Translations under genes and position numbers: made by a program
In this document: positions 41,910 to 54,776 of the stretch, one piece after another
Layout of the letters: every line of letters starts with the position of its first letter
Position numbering within the stretch: the stretch's first letter is position 1
Notes under the pieces: generated by a model
The model's database searches: none
Told to the model about the DNA's origin: nothing
The model's input: the letters and a program-made list of their open reading frames with translations, nothing else
DNA from: Straminergon stramineum
Taxonomy: Eukaryota; Streptophyta; Bryopsida; Hypnales; Calliergonaceae
Length of the DNA: 64,000 nucleotides
Assembly: GCA_963920665.1 (NCBI GenBank)
Contig: OY987271.1
Span: 14,077,350 to 14,141,349 of the forward strand
Direction of reading: 5' to 3'

Positions 41910-42095
41910 ATTACATTAGGGAGAGTTATTTTCTTGATGATGTTTGTATATGGCCCAAGACAGAAGTAGGCAATCAATATTCCTTTAGAGAGCTTATTAC
42001 ATTAAGGAGGGTTATCGCATTAATGATGTTTGTATGTAGCCCAAGATAGGAGTGGGCAATCAATATTACCTTAGAGAGGTTCTATTGTGGTGAGT
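41910..42095. mobile_element. Emigrant-like MITE remnant, partly duplicated
   Basis: Two diverged copies of GATGTTTGTAT..GGCCCAAGA..AGGCAATCAATATT in tandem; the second ends TTAGAGAGGTTCTATTGTG, the right end of an Emigrant-like element. The same interior is found in the complete copy at 15482-15615. Confidence 0.75.
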
Positions 42096-42503
42096 TTGGT
42101 TCATCACTATGCTAATTGAAAGAAAGATTTATATGGATGGAAACTTTTCATCAAGCTAATTTGACGTTTTCTAAGAATTTATCGATCACAAGTTGAAAAA
42201 CGCATTCAAAATAAGTAATTTTATGTTAAGAGTGTTTATAAATATAATGGCAATGAATGTACATAGTTTGTTGTCCCAATGTGAAAGTCAGACTTTTGAT
42301 TTTCCAAAATTTCACCTACAAGTTTGCAAGATTATGCATATTCTCAAGATTCCTATTTTATAATTAGTTATTGACGAACGAGGGTCACTGCTAGGATAAT
42401 CTCCTCGCCTGCTTTGTGGCGTCACAGAAGCGCTACTAGCTTAAGCTTGCATCTGGTGATTCCTTCGCCTGCTCATTGTCCTTACCATGTCCTGCCCCTG
42501 CTT
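42096..42503. other. Intergenic, nothing recognised
   Basis: AT-rich to about 42390, then GC-richer sequence running into the poly(A) polymerase pseudogene. Confidence 0.4.
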
Positions 42504-44066
<1,563 letters not shown>

Positions 44067-44273
44067 CCTGTCCGTCTCTCCTCGAACAACAAAATTAAGT
44101 CCAATTCGAGAGCAACGAAATGCAAAACCAATTCACAAGCGTCGACAGACTAATACTGCATTCGCAACGTCGTCGTCTTGACTGCGCTGCAACACGTACA
44201 GCCAGTGTGGCGCGATGGCCATTGCAATGGCAATGGCGAAGGCGATGGCGATCAATCGAGAGGGTAGACTTAA

Positions 44274-44558
44274 TTATGCATTGTCTCGAAGCAGCCAGTA
44301 GATAACATTTTCTTCTGTTGCTTGGCGCACACTTTGCGTACCGACAGAGTGGAGATGGGTTTTCGACATTTTTATTATTTTTATTATCTGGGGGCACAAA
44401 TTGAAGAAATTCAATCTCAAGGAATTAAAAGGCACCTCCCCCAAGGCTCCGACTGCGAAGATGGCTCCATTATCAAGGATTTGGAAGTTTGTTGGCAGGT
44501 GCTTGGGTATATCCTCATCCTTAAACTCCAAAACCCGAGGCGCCATCGAAGTGTTCAT
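44274..44558 (-). other. Possible small coding frame, 94 codons
   Basis: The first 57 codons look gene-like in composition (MNTSMAPRVLEFKDEDIPKH onwards), but no family was recognised, the 3' end runs into low-complexity AT sequence, and no donor was found after the good part. It sits between the PAP pseudogene and the divergent plastid protein gene. May be chance. Confidence 0.22.
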
Positions 44559-44885
44559 TTGCCCATTTCCATCAAAGTGGTCCTGTCGATACGAGGATGG
44601 ATAATCAAACGACTACTGCCCGCCCGCGGGCATCAATGTGAGTGTCTGTCGTGAAATTTCATTCATCCATTGTCTTCTCAGTAAAGTCACCCAGACTACA
44701 TCAGAGAACTGACTTGCTTGAGATTGCGTGCAGAGTATGCATTAACTTCGATTTTTGTGAACCAAATTCACGAATTCAGTGCACCCATTGCGTTCCTCTC
44801 TCACATTTCAGTTCCCGTTGGAGAAGATTCCACGAAATCTGAGCTCCTCTTTAGAATTTGAGCTTCTTATTTTTTCTCTCTCGAC

Positions 44886-45770
44886 ATGGCGACGTCCATT
44901 CTGGTTTCAACACTTCCGGTTGGAGCCGCAACCCATAGATACCATTCCGCAATGATTCCAGAAAGACATCATGGTCGACGTTGCCGTAACAGGGCGACAT
45001 TGCTTAGAACGCCGTTGTCCTCCTCATCCAGTGTTGCAATTGGACGCGAAGTAGGGTTTGGCAGCAAAAGAGCTATTTTCTCTCAAGCGCGACGAGGAGT
45101 GCTTCTGAAAGCTCAAGAGAACGACGAAGACGGAGTGGACGATGCGAAGCCGTTTTATGCTGCGTCGGAGTTTTGGGTCCAGGTTGCTGTTGTTATTCTC
45201 ACTGTTGGATTCGTTGACGCAGGGTAAGGACGCCACACTTAATTCCGACACTGTACACGCCCTGAGCGCAGTCTTTGATGTTAGAATGTCTAGATTTTCA
45301 AGTGGTTTTTGTTGGCAAACCAAAGAGGATTTGAACACACCAAAGAAGGCATTCTTTGGATTCCATATGCAAAAGTTACAAGGGGTTCAAAGTTTTATCA
45401 GTAGATGATTGAAACCAACACCAGCTCTGATGATTTTGAAGCAGTGTGCACATTCTCAGAATCAATCAATTTACTCACTATGCAAGACTGTGGAGTCACA
45501 TTTAAGTAGGTGTGGCTATTGGTGTAAATATCTTAAGCATCACGGAAACACGTCTTTCTTCTTCCTGGTGTCTTGTCATTGTCCGGTTGCCAAGAGGAAT
45601 TCTAAAATCCCCTTCGTTGAAATGTTTGTGACAGGTACAGTAGAGATTGGTCACGTATTGGAGCAATTTCACGAGAGACTGAAGCGCAACTGCGAATAGG
45701 TGCCTACCTCGTTGTACCTTTTTCTGCAGTGGTAGTTTGGGCCATTGGAAAGCGCAGGGAGATACCGTAA
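44886..45770 (+). CDS. Small plastid-targeted membrane protein, function unknown
   Basis: Two exons, 44886-45223 and 45635-45770 (donor GG/GTAAGG, acceptor ACAG), 157 residues. The first 60-70 residues are rich in Ser, Arg, Ala and Thr and poor in acids, like a chloroplast transit peptide. Then an acidic linker (ENDEDGVDDAK), a first hydrophobic segment (FWVQVAVVILTVGFVDAG), the motif YSRDWSRIGAISRETE and a second hydrophobic segment (IGAYLVVPFSAVVVWAIG). Short plant plastid proteins with a DWSRIG.IS..TE motif between two membrane segments are known, but I could not name the family with certainty. Localisation and role are inference. Confidence 0.75.
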
Positions 45771-45878
45771 GATCTCTTGACATTTACAATTGTTCTCCAG
45801 AAGGTGGATTCTAATCTGGTCTACCAATTAGGGCACAACCTCATATGAAGTCTACCAAATAGCATCAAATAAGATTCT

Positions 45879-48800
45879 TCAATCTCCTTCTCTACAACGA
45901 GCACAGTTGCAAGTGAAACCATAGTATTGCTTCAGAAAACTCTGCCTCTCGTCAGGGGCCATGCTTGCATCGATGTAAGTGATGTGCAGTTCTTCGCCTA
46001 CAAAGCAAGAATAAAACATCAATGAGTATTAAGAGTGAATCTGACTGGCAGATCGAAAGAAACCTTGAAAGAAACCATTACCTGATGATGGTAAAGGAAC
46101 TGCTGGAATTGGTGACCAACGTTCTAGTTCAAACAAAAACCTCCAGACGGATTCTACCTGATTTGATACTCCGGCGAGCCACCAAGTTTGCTGTGGCATT
46201 GTTAGGCCAAAGGATATCAATGTTGGGATCTGTAATCAATGACAGCATTCCACATTCATATAATTGAATATACATCAATATTAGCATGTCAGCATGTCAA
46301 GGTGGTGTTCAAACAACAGTGAATTTTAAGTAACTTGTGTCTTTGAGAAGCTGTAGCTCATAGGCATCAAGTAGGAGGTCCTAAATATGTTCACAAACTC
46401 ATAGTGGTTTACTTAGCCCTATCTGAATTCAAATAGAGCCCTACAGGGGCAAACTTCGAAAATTCGTAACTTATTCAAAGAAGGTCCAAATAAATATGAT
46501 TTAAAAGCAATGGATGTGAGATCCATTTATTTTTCAACGGAAATTTAAGGTAAGGGTATACAGTGTCTAAAATATACTACGTATAAGCCAAGAGAATCTA
46601 GACTGTCTGTTCAGTTGCTAACAAGATCATACAATAATTTTGGCAAATTAGTTATTGGAACCATGCGCAGATGCTCATTAGGAAGATTTTTGGTGTCGTG
46701 TCCTCACTGAAAAATATTTTGAAAAGTCCGGTACCCCTCCCAATGTGGAATCCGCCCTTGAATGGACACTTATCTGCCTCCTGACTTAACTCCTATCTGA
46801 GAACGACTCAAATACATCATTATAAATAGAATGGGAAAGAGGAAAACTTACCACAGTCATGGTTGTACATGGACGGAAGGAGGTAAACAGCTGAACCAAC
46901 TATACTTTCTCCCAGAATCGACGCAGCTGTTGCTGCTAAAATATCTCCACAGTCCTCTTGATCCACCCTCTCAACACGAAACGCATTTATATGCAGTCTG
47001 GCGAGCACTCCAGCGTACCAGTCATCCGTCAAAACTAAGGATGTTTAAGAAATACATCCGAAATATAACTCCATACTTTGAAATTCATCGTATAATTTAC
47101 CAAGAATTCTGAACTAAATCACGAAGGCTGAAACTTTGAGCATCAATGACAAAACTGCACCACTTGGGATCTGATCACATACAGGGATAACTCAGGATAC
47201 ATGATAAGTTGAGGCCTCTTGAAGCCCTTGAACTGAGAGCTTTGCAAAGAAGCTTCCGCTCTGATATCCACTGCAATGCTGCGAAGTTAGATTCCGGAGA
47301 AAGATATCGAATTAAAACACAATTCGGTAAGAGGCCTTAGTTTCAGTAAAATTAGATTTCCAGTTTCGGTTTCAGTAAAAGAAATGATTCGAGGACTTTG
47401 GGCATTATCACGAAGAGAATGTTCCTCACGATTCATGGGGTCCCTCTATAGTCACAGTGATCATACACAGGCCTCTCTATGATAGACAGGGAGGCCTGCC
47501 TAAAATCAGTGTGACTGGAGAGGAACCTCTCCATGGAAAGGATTTTTCTTTTTGATATTGTCGATAGGTTTCTGAAACAGTCTAATTTTATTTCCTGAAA
47601 AATGTAATCTCTTGATGCCAAGAGAATTTGCACAAGCTCATTTTCTAGTCATTCATTCATAACAGGCAGCCGAGAGACTTACATCAGCAGGGATTCCGTG
47701 CGAGAGGTTGACGTGAGAGAGAATGTCGAGCGCGTTTGGAGATGTTCCCGAGGAGACTACCATGCAAGCCAGTCGCTTCGCAATTAAGGGGAAACGAACG
47801 CCATAGGCGCTGTACTGTCATCAGGGGCACCTTGTTAGCTGGTGGGTCTGTGATCGAAACATTCATTATGTGACCTGCAATGCATTCAACTGCGCAATAA
47901 TGATAGGGTTTAAGGTAATTCGTCCCTCACCTACAGTAGTCATGAAATTCTGACCAATCGACTTGCTGTTCAGTGGCATAAAATACCTGCATCTCAAACC
48001 AAATGCATCAATACGGGGTGTCCAAGTGGGAGACTTCTATTCCGCGAGAAGAATCGATTCTCTATTGCGATATGACAACTCTATGCATGGGTTGGCATTT
48101 CTGGAATGCGTACGGTGAACCCGCTGCTGACAAACCTGAAAATTGTGGAGCAGGCTCCGTGAGACCCTCTAATGATTTAAAGCATCAAAAAGAATCAGCG
48201 ATCCAAATTCGTGCACAAGCGATCCTCACAGATACAAACCTGAGCTGATTCTTCACATGTGCTGCTACAGAAGGTGGGCGACCCAGCAGAAGCAGGAGGA
48301 GCTGGTGCTGAGGATCTCGTGTAACTCACAGGTCGCTTCAAACCTTTCAGACAAAAGTAGCACGCCTGCATCCACAACGAGACGCACGTCAATGTTGAAG
48401 CAGAAAACAGCAGATGCGAAGGTAGAGGATGCTAAATTCGTCAAGGACTTGATCTCCTATACTGACCCCAATTACTGATAGCAACTCATCACTTCCAACA
48501 CACTCAGTTCAGTTAGCAAGTTAGCACTGATCTTTCAATGTAAGTGGGGTATTCTCCTATCCCTTCAATAGTGCTCTCCAACCTCACTTCGAACGCATAA
48601 GAAATCATCATACATTGAGCGAGAAAATTTGGTATCCAAGTGAGTTTGGCTCCTGTAGTGCCCCAAGTGACCTCTCCAGTGAACACAAAGGAGTGATTTC
48701 CTTATGAAAGCACACTCTACTCTATTCATCAAAAAGCTTGCAAATAGTATCCTCTACTTTAATGCGTTCAGTGAAAGTGAGAGAAGAGAAGAGCACCTTG

Positions 48801-49420
48801 TGCAGGGAGGTGAGAGAGGGATGAGACACCACCGGTTCTGCCGTGTGAATCAACTCGCCATGGCCAATGTCCCGAGTGGCAAAAACTCCACGCCCGGCAT
48901 TGGAAGTGTGTCCCACACGAATAGGCAGGACTGCAACACCAGATTTACCTGTATTAACCCCTAAAATTGCATAAGATGAAATGGTTTGAATTGGATCAAC
49001 TGGATCGATCATGTTGTAAAAATGACAGAAATCAGACCAGGGCTCTATTTTATTGATTACCAGAGTCATTGATGAGCATTGCATGGCTTGGTCAAGCCTA
49101 AAAATGGGCAAAAGAAAGCTACAATAAACATGAAGTGGCTTCCTTCGAGGTCAAGAATGGAAAACCAGCATCGATGTTGAAGCCTCGAAGATGTGCGCAC
49201 AAAATGCTGTAACTACCAATCTCTACGAATTAAAAACACAAGTGCAGCTAACGCATCAATCCGGTTGCCCATGAATTGTTGTAACTGAAAATGAAAATCG
49301 TTTGCAACAGTTCTATTGCAAAGAAATTGCAGTCAAGGGTTTTAGGAATTAGGGCTTCGATAAGAACGTACCTTTCATGTGGGTCGAGAAATGGCGGAGA
49401 AAGGAGGACAACGACGCCAT
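45879..49420 (-). CDS. ATXR4: SET-domain protein, ATXR4/SDG38-like
   Basis: Nine exons, about 317 residues: 49420-49372, 48948-48797, 48365-48240, 47986-47931, 47809-47683, 47270-47201, 47034-46852, 46229-46158, 45997-45879. All joins keep frame. The start MASLSSFLRHFSTHMKG is a mitochondrial-type presequence. The SET N-part is PIRVGHTSNAGRGVFATRDI; a Cys-rich zinc insert follows (CYFC...FCSSTC). The catalytic core is MYNHDCDPNIDILW (split by an intron after the second Cys) and EELHITYID. The post-SET Cys cluster is FTCNCARC. In Arabidopsis the related protein is placed in mitochondria or plastids; substrate unknown. Divergent from HflX, starts 1.3 kb apart. Exon 6 (23 codons) is the least certain, chosen because it alone restores frame. 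Confidence 0.9.
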
Positions 49421-49526
49421 CCGACGAGGCCACATCTTCGAAACTACAAAATGAGATTCGCTTATGCTGATCACTGATCGTCAGGATCTCACACAACCCA
49501 CAAAATTCAAGTGTATAGAATGTGGT

Positions 49527-49535
49527 TTAGGGTTT
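49527..49535 (-). promoter_or_regulatory. Telo-box upstream of ATXR4
   Basis: TTAGGGTTT (AAACCCTAA on the minus strand) about 110 bp upstream of the ATXR4 start codon, within its probable 5' UTR or core promoter. Confidence 0.45.
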
Positions 49536-49574
49536 AGCTTTACCTCTCTAACTGCCAACTGCATGAACCAACTG

Positions 49575-49995
49575 CCAATATACTGGATGAATTATGACGT
49601 CATGGATGAATTAATGTATTCGTCGTAAGGGACAGCTGAGGCTGGGAGAAATGGAGCCCACTGGTCTCGTTCGCCTCGGCGCAGCCTGAAGATAAAACGA
49701 AAGAATAGAAACATGGCAATCGGGCAGTTTTGCGTACTTGTTTCGGATTTGCGTGGTAGTGGCGTTGCCAGGCATTAAGATTAGTCGTGGTTTGGCAAGG
49801 TAGTTTTCCTCTAGAGTGGAGCCGTCCGTGAAGCCGTCCGTGGCGAGTGAAGGTGTGTCACGATTGAGTCAAGAACGAGGCCTCGCCCTGGAAATTCTTC
49901 ACACATTTCACCTTTAGGCATCTGACATCGTTTTGATTGATTGTTGGAGGTGCGACTTGAGGTGCTTCATGATCTAGGACTGGATTTGCCAAATT
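49575..49995 (+). repeat. Inverted duplication, HflX-side copy
   Basis: Matches the complement of 62670-63775. Shared landmarks in order: ATTCGTCGTAAGGGAC, ATGGAGCCCACTGGTCTCG, CCTGAAGATAAAAC, AAGATTAGTCGTGGTTTGGC, AAGGTAGTTTTCCTCTAG, GCCGTCCGTGAAGCCGTCCG, AAGGTGTGTCACGATTGAG, TTGATTGATTG and GATCTAGGACTGGATTTG. This copy lacks an inner segment of about 590 bp present in the other. Confidence 0.9.
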
Positions 49996-50707
49996 TTGCC
50001 TCTAAAAATTTGCTAATTTCTTTGAATTGATTTAGGATTGCGACGAAAATTTCTTTCCAACTCATCAAGAGAAGCAATAAGAAGGAATAGACTTCCAGAC
50101 CCATATCTCATTGAGAAACAAATAACGCTCATCGACGAGGGACAAGCAGAGTGCACCCCAAGTGGTATGGCATGTTTTACAAGTGTTTGCTGCCAAATTC
50201 TCTTACTTTGTTGCTCAGTTAACATTTTGCAGAGAATTCTATGGCAGTATCTTTAAGTTCACTACCTTCCTAGAAAACTAGTCGCGGTATTTTAAAAATA
50301 AAACTGCAGATTCTTCCTTGGTTCTTTATGCTTTTTTCTCAGTATTTTTGCAATTGTTGTGAGGCATAGTTTCACGTTCTCATGTGTTGATTCCATGGCA
50401 GATAGAGAAGAGGGATTCACTTTGCGAGGCGTAGTTTTCTACTCTTTCCCATCCCCTGAAGCCACTTGTGCAATCAGTGACTGTAGTGTGTATGTGCATT
50501 GAGCTCAAAATATCTCTTCTTTGAATTTGAGCTCTGGTCAGAGTTTTTGAACAGTTTTCGTAATAGGGAAGTGAGTACAACAACTTACTGCAGTAGTAGT
50601 TTTCAGCGCATTTGAAATGGTGACCAATTGTCACTGATGATTGAGGTTTAGGGTTTATTGGATGCGAATTGTGAAGTTTTATATGAGTAGCTGCTGTTTA
50701 GAGAGCT
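49996..50707 (+). other. HflX 5' leader region
   Basis: Between the duplicated upstream segment and the start codon. Short frames at 50038-50256 and 50380-50634 have no support; the stretch may contain a 5' UTR intron. Confidence 0.35.
50648..50656 (+). promoter_or_regulatory. Telo-box just upstream of the HflX start
   Basis: TTAGGGTTT 52 bp before the HflX ATG. Confidence 0.45.
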
Positions 50708-53700
50708 ATGGCGCTGTGTGTTTCTGCCACGACAGCGTCGTCGAGCCTCCGCGTACTGGCGTCAGCGGCGAGTGTTGAATTTTGTGGTAGTACGAGATTG
50801 TGCCTCAATTTTGCAGCTAGGGGGAGAGCCTCTCATGCCGTCCAGGTTTTAAGGTGCGTGAAGAGTAGCGAGGCAACGGGAGGGAAGAGAATTTACGCAG
50901 AGGAAGAGGCCGCGGAGTTGAACCGATTTTTGAGGGAGGATGGAGGGGATGGATATGGAACTCATTCGAAAGAAGGTTTTGTCTCAGAATTTGTGGAGGA
51001 GGGGGTTTCAAGTAGGGAGGATGTCGAGGTTGAAGTCATAGGACACGACATTGAGGATGGAAGTGGAGAGGAGAATGATTATTGGAGTCAAAATGAACCA
51101 GGACCGAGCTCCGAGACTACTGTGATTTATCCCCAAGCCCATCAGCGAGTGGAGGATGACTTGCTCAAGCGGATTCGGTACCAGAATGGCAGAGAGATTT
51201 TTGAAGAGAGGGCTTATCTGGTAGGCATAGAACGTAAAGGTGGTGGACCTCGATCCTCATTTGGTATTACCGAATCCTTGGAGGAGCTAGCTCAGTTGGC
51301 AGACACTGCGGGGCTCACTGTGGTGGGAACCACTTATCAGAAGTAAGTTTTTAATGTCATACATTGCATCTTAGAGTCCTGGGATTTCTGAATGTCTTAC
51401 ATTGCATCACGGAGTCTTAGTATTAGTTCACCCTGGGTGCATGGGGAATCAGTGTCAAGGCGTCTCTTCAATCTTTGCCTACGAGTCATAGATGTGGTCG
51501 TCCTTGATTATGGCGATGCTAATATGGGATGAATCTGATAGCAACATAGCATTCCCACTACTGACAAGTAGAAATCATTCTACAGGCTTGAGAATCCGAG
51601 CCCAAGAACTTACGTTGGGGCTGGCAAGGCGTCTCAAGTAGCGACGGCGGTGAAAGCCCTCAAAGTGGAGACAGTCATTTTTGATGATGAGCTATCACCG
51701 GGGTGAGCGTTTGGTGCTTCCTGTGTCAATGCAACGAGGGAGAACCCTTTTTCGTTTTCTAAACCTTAGGGAAGATGCTTGAATACGTCGTGCGAGGTAG
51801 AGACACATCGTGTATTTGAATACAGTCTTGAAGTGGACAATATATGATCGTTTGAGAGTAGAAACTACTGAAATGGTATGCATTACCTACACCGTGTTCA
51901 TGAAAGTGGTACCTTGTTGTTTTTGCTGAACTTGGGTACTTTTCTGGGAAATGGCAGACAGCTTCGAAACCTTGAAAAGGCATTTGGTGGTGATGTTCGG
52001 GTGTGCGACAGGACTGCATTGATTCTTGACATTTTCAGTCAACGAGCTGCAACTCGTGAAGCCACATTGCAGGTTTTTTGAGGCCTACGTTGTAAATTAG
52101 TTCCTTCCGAGGCACATGTTTGCCGTGTAATATGTAACGCTATTCTATGAAGACCGTGTTTGATTAACCGTAGTGTCTTGTTACTAACGGGAAAATGTGT
52201 CCTGGGTGGTTGGATTTTAATATAGGTAGATTTGGCTCAGCTTGAGTATCAGCTTCCCAGACTTACACGTATGTGGACCCATTTGGAACGTCAAGCTGGA
52301 GGTCTGGTGAAGGGAATGGGAGAGAAGCAGATTGAAGTTGACAAGCGTATTCTTCGAACTCAGGTGAGTTTCCTGTTGGGTATGAGTTACTGTCAAACTT
52401 CTCAGATGTCTGCCAGGGCATACTTTTGCATATTGCATTGCATGGTCCATTGTTTACTGATGAGTTGTAGAGCTTTCACGCAGATTGCACAACTGAAAAA
52501 GCAACTGGAGGCAGTACGGGGCCATAGGCAACAATACCGTGATCGTAGAGCATCAGTGCCAATACCTGTCGTTTCTTTGGTACTACCTTCTAAAAGTTCA
52601 GTCCTGATTTTCCACGTATCAGAGTTGTGACCTGGATAGTGCTGTCAGACGTGAGTGTGATTGGATTCATCATTTCTCAATCCTTACATTCACCCCGTAC
52701 AAACATAAACCATCTTGCAACGTGATACTTAGTGATTGACAAAATGTTTTGGCTGTTTTTCCGCTTTTCAAAACGGTAGCGGGGCTCGTTCTTTTCTTGC
52801 TAGATTGCTGTGTTGACATTTTGTGTATTTTGTATTCAGGTTGGATACACGAACGCGGGAAAAAGCACGTTGCTGAATAGGCTCAGTGGAGCTGGTGTCT
52901 TGGCAGAAGATCGACTCTTTGCAACTTTGGACCCAACTACTCGGCGCGTGGAGGTACAGTTTTGATCTGCTCCGTTTCTACTGGATTAATGCTCTGGTTG
53001 CATGCACTTTGGAACTTCCAGCTATTATGCTTGATCGCTGTTTGGGCAATGGCTTGACAATGGCTCACAATACGTCTGCGCACACGACTGCGGACTTGAA
53101 TTTTTTTGTTTTTTCAACTGGGCTGGGTGCTTCGCCTACCCTTCTACGGTCTTGATGTATTAATCTCGCTCACTCTTGTATGTTGGCTTTGGATGTTTTG
53201 ACAGCTACCAAACGGGAAAGAAAGTCTTTTCACAGACACTGTGGGATTTATACAAAAGCTTCCTACCCAGCTTGTATGTACCATCCCCAGGAGTTGTTGT
53301 GCAGCATTTACGTATACGTATCCTAACTTTTTTTGGCTTATGACGTTAAATCCTGTATGCAGATTGCGGCTTTTAGGGCCACCCTAGAGGAGATCAGTGA
53401 TTCATCTCTGCTCCTTCATGTCATGGATGTGAGGTATCTTTTTTACCCTGCGATCTCCATTCACGTTTACGAGTATTTGGCCGATTGCTAAGACTTATTC
53501 GTTTGTGGTAGATAGTGAGAAGGACGGGGAAGTGAATCGGAATCTCTGATGCAATTTCATGCTTGTGTATAAGGATTGTTGTGATGTTTGTCTGATGGGA
53601 CAAAGTAGGAGATCCTTGGTATCACATAGACTACAGTCAATCCATGACATCGATACTCTTTTCTATCCATTAATAGTTATGTCTTGTTAGAGTTTTGTAT

Positions 53701-54776
53701 GACAATGTGCTGGAGATGTGTGTTGTGATCCAGTCACCCCATGGCAGCACAACAAAGAGAAGCAGTAGACAGAGTTTTAGCTGACCTCGATGTCGGCCAT
53801 ATCCCTTATCTCTGCATTTGGAACAAGGTTTGTGGTCTCCCACTATCATGTTTTTCAATGTATCCTTGAATGTGTGTTTGCCTAAAGAGTTTTCCCATTT
53901 ATTTCAAATGAAGGACTCCATTATGCGCTGACAACTTACGTCCTCTCTTTGTTTCACTCAGTTTGACAAAGCGGAGGACCCTGAAGCACTGAGACTTGAG
54001 GCTGCGCGTCGCGGGGATGTAGTGTGCGTTTCTGCTTTGACGGGCGAGGGTATGAAAGAGTTCTATGAGGCAGTTGAAAACAAGCTTAAGGTGACAACAT
54101 GACGGAAGCGTGCTGTGATTTCTATAATACCGTAGTAGGATTGTGATGGTTTACAGTCTGATGATTTTCATATATGAAGACTCGTCAATCATTTCCGTGG
54201 TGCAAGGGGCCAAAGGGTGGATGGTCTTGCTTGATTTTCACTGAAATAGTTTCCCTTAACCATCCGTATTCTACAGGACTTGATGGTGCATATGGAGGCT
54301 GTAATTCCGTATGGGCAAGGGGAGCTTGTTAACCTTATCCATCGCTTGGGTATAGTAGAGCTTGAGGTCAGTGATCGTTTCAAAAGTCTTGGTTATTGGA
54401 AATGTGTGGATGTCAAATAGATGTACTATGTTTAGCAGAATGGGTTGGTTCCGAAGGAAAGGATTCTCCTTTTAATTCTAAGAGAGTACTATTGGGAGCC
54501 TGAATTAATCAGAACCATTATGGAGGCTTATCGTGGTATTTATTGTCCATTGCCTTTCTAGTTTTTTCATACTATTCGATTGTGGCAACGAACTCGAAAC
54601 CTGGGTGGCCAATGTCCAAATACCATTGCTCTTTGATTGTCCTCCACTGACTTGGGCGTTTCTGTTGTTGTCTTTGGATACAGGAGTACACAGATAGGGG
54701 GACCCTTGTGAAGGCGCATGTTCCAGTGGCTTTGTCCAAGCAGCTGATGCCCTTGCGCCGACAACCCAATATATAG
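50708..54776 (+). CDS. HflX: Chloroplast-type HflX GTPase
   Basis: Twelve exons, about 586 residues: 50708-51342, 51586-51702, 51958-52072, 52226-52363, 52484-52579, 52840-52953, 53205-53273, 53363-53433, 53734-53827, 53962-54090, 54277-54366, 54684-54776. The N-terminus is Ser/Ala/Arg-rich like a transit peptide, followed by an acidic linker. HflX N-domain: [35 protein letters not shown] and the LPRL..W.HLERQ.GG helix region. G domain: G1 [12 protein letters not shown]2 DPTTR, G3 DTVGFI, G4 NKFD (split by an intron), G5 SALTGEG. HflX binds and splits stalled or hibernating ribosomes in bacteria; plastid function is inferred. Bacterial homologues are near 430 residues; the extra length is N-terminal. 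Upstream region is shared with the JmjC gene by duplication. Confidence 0.95.
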
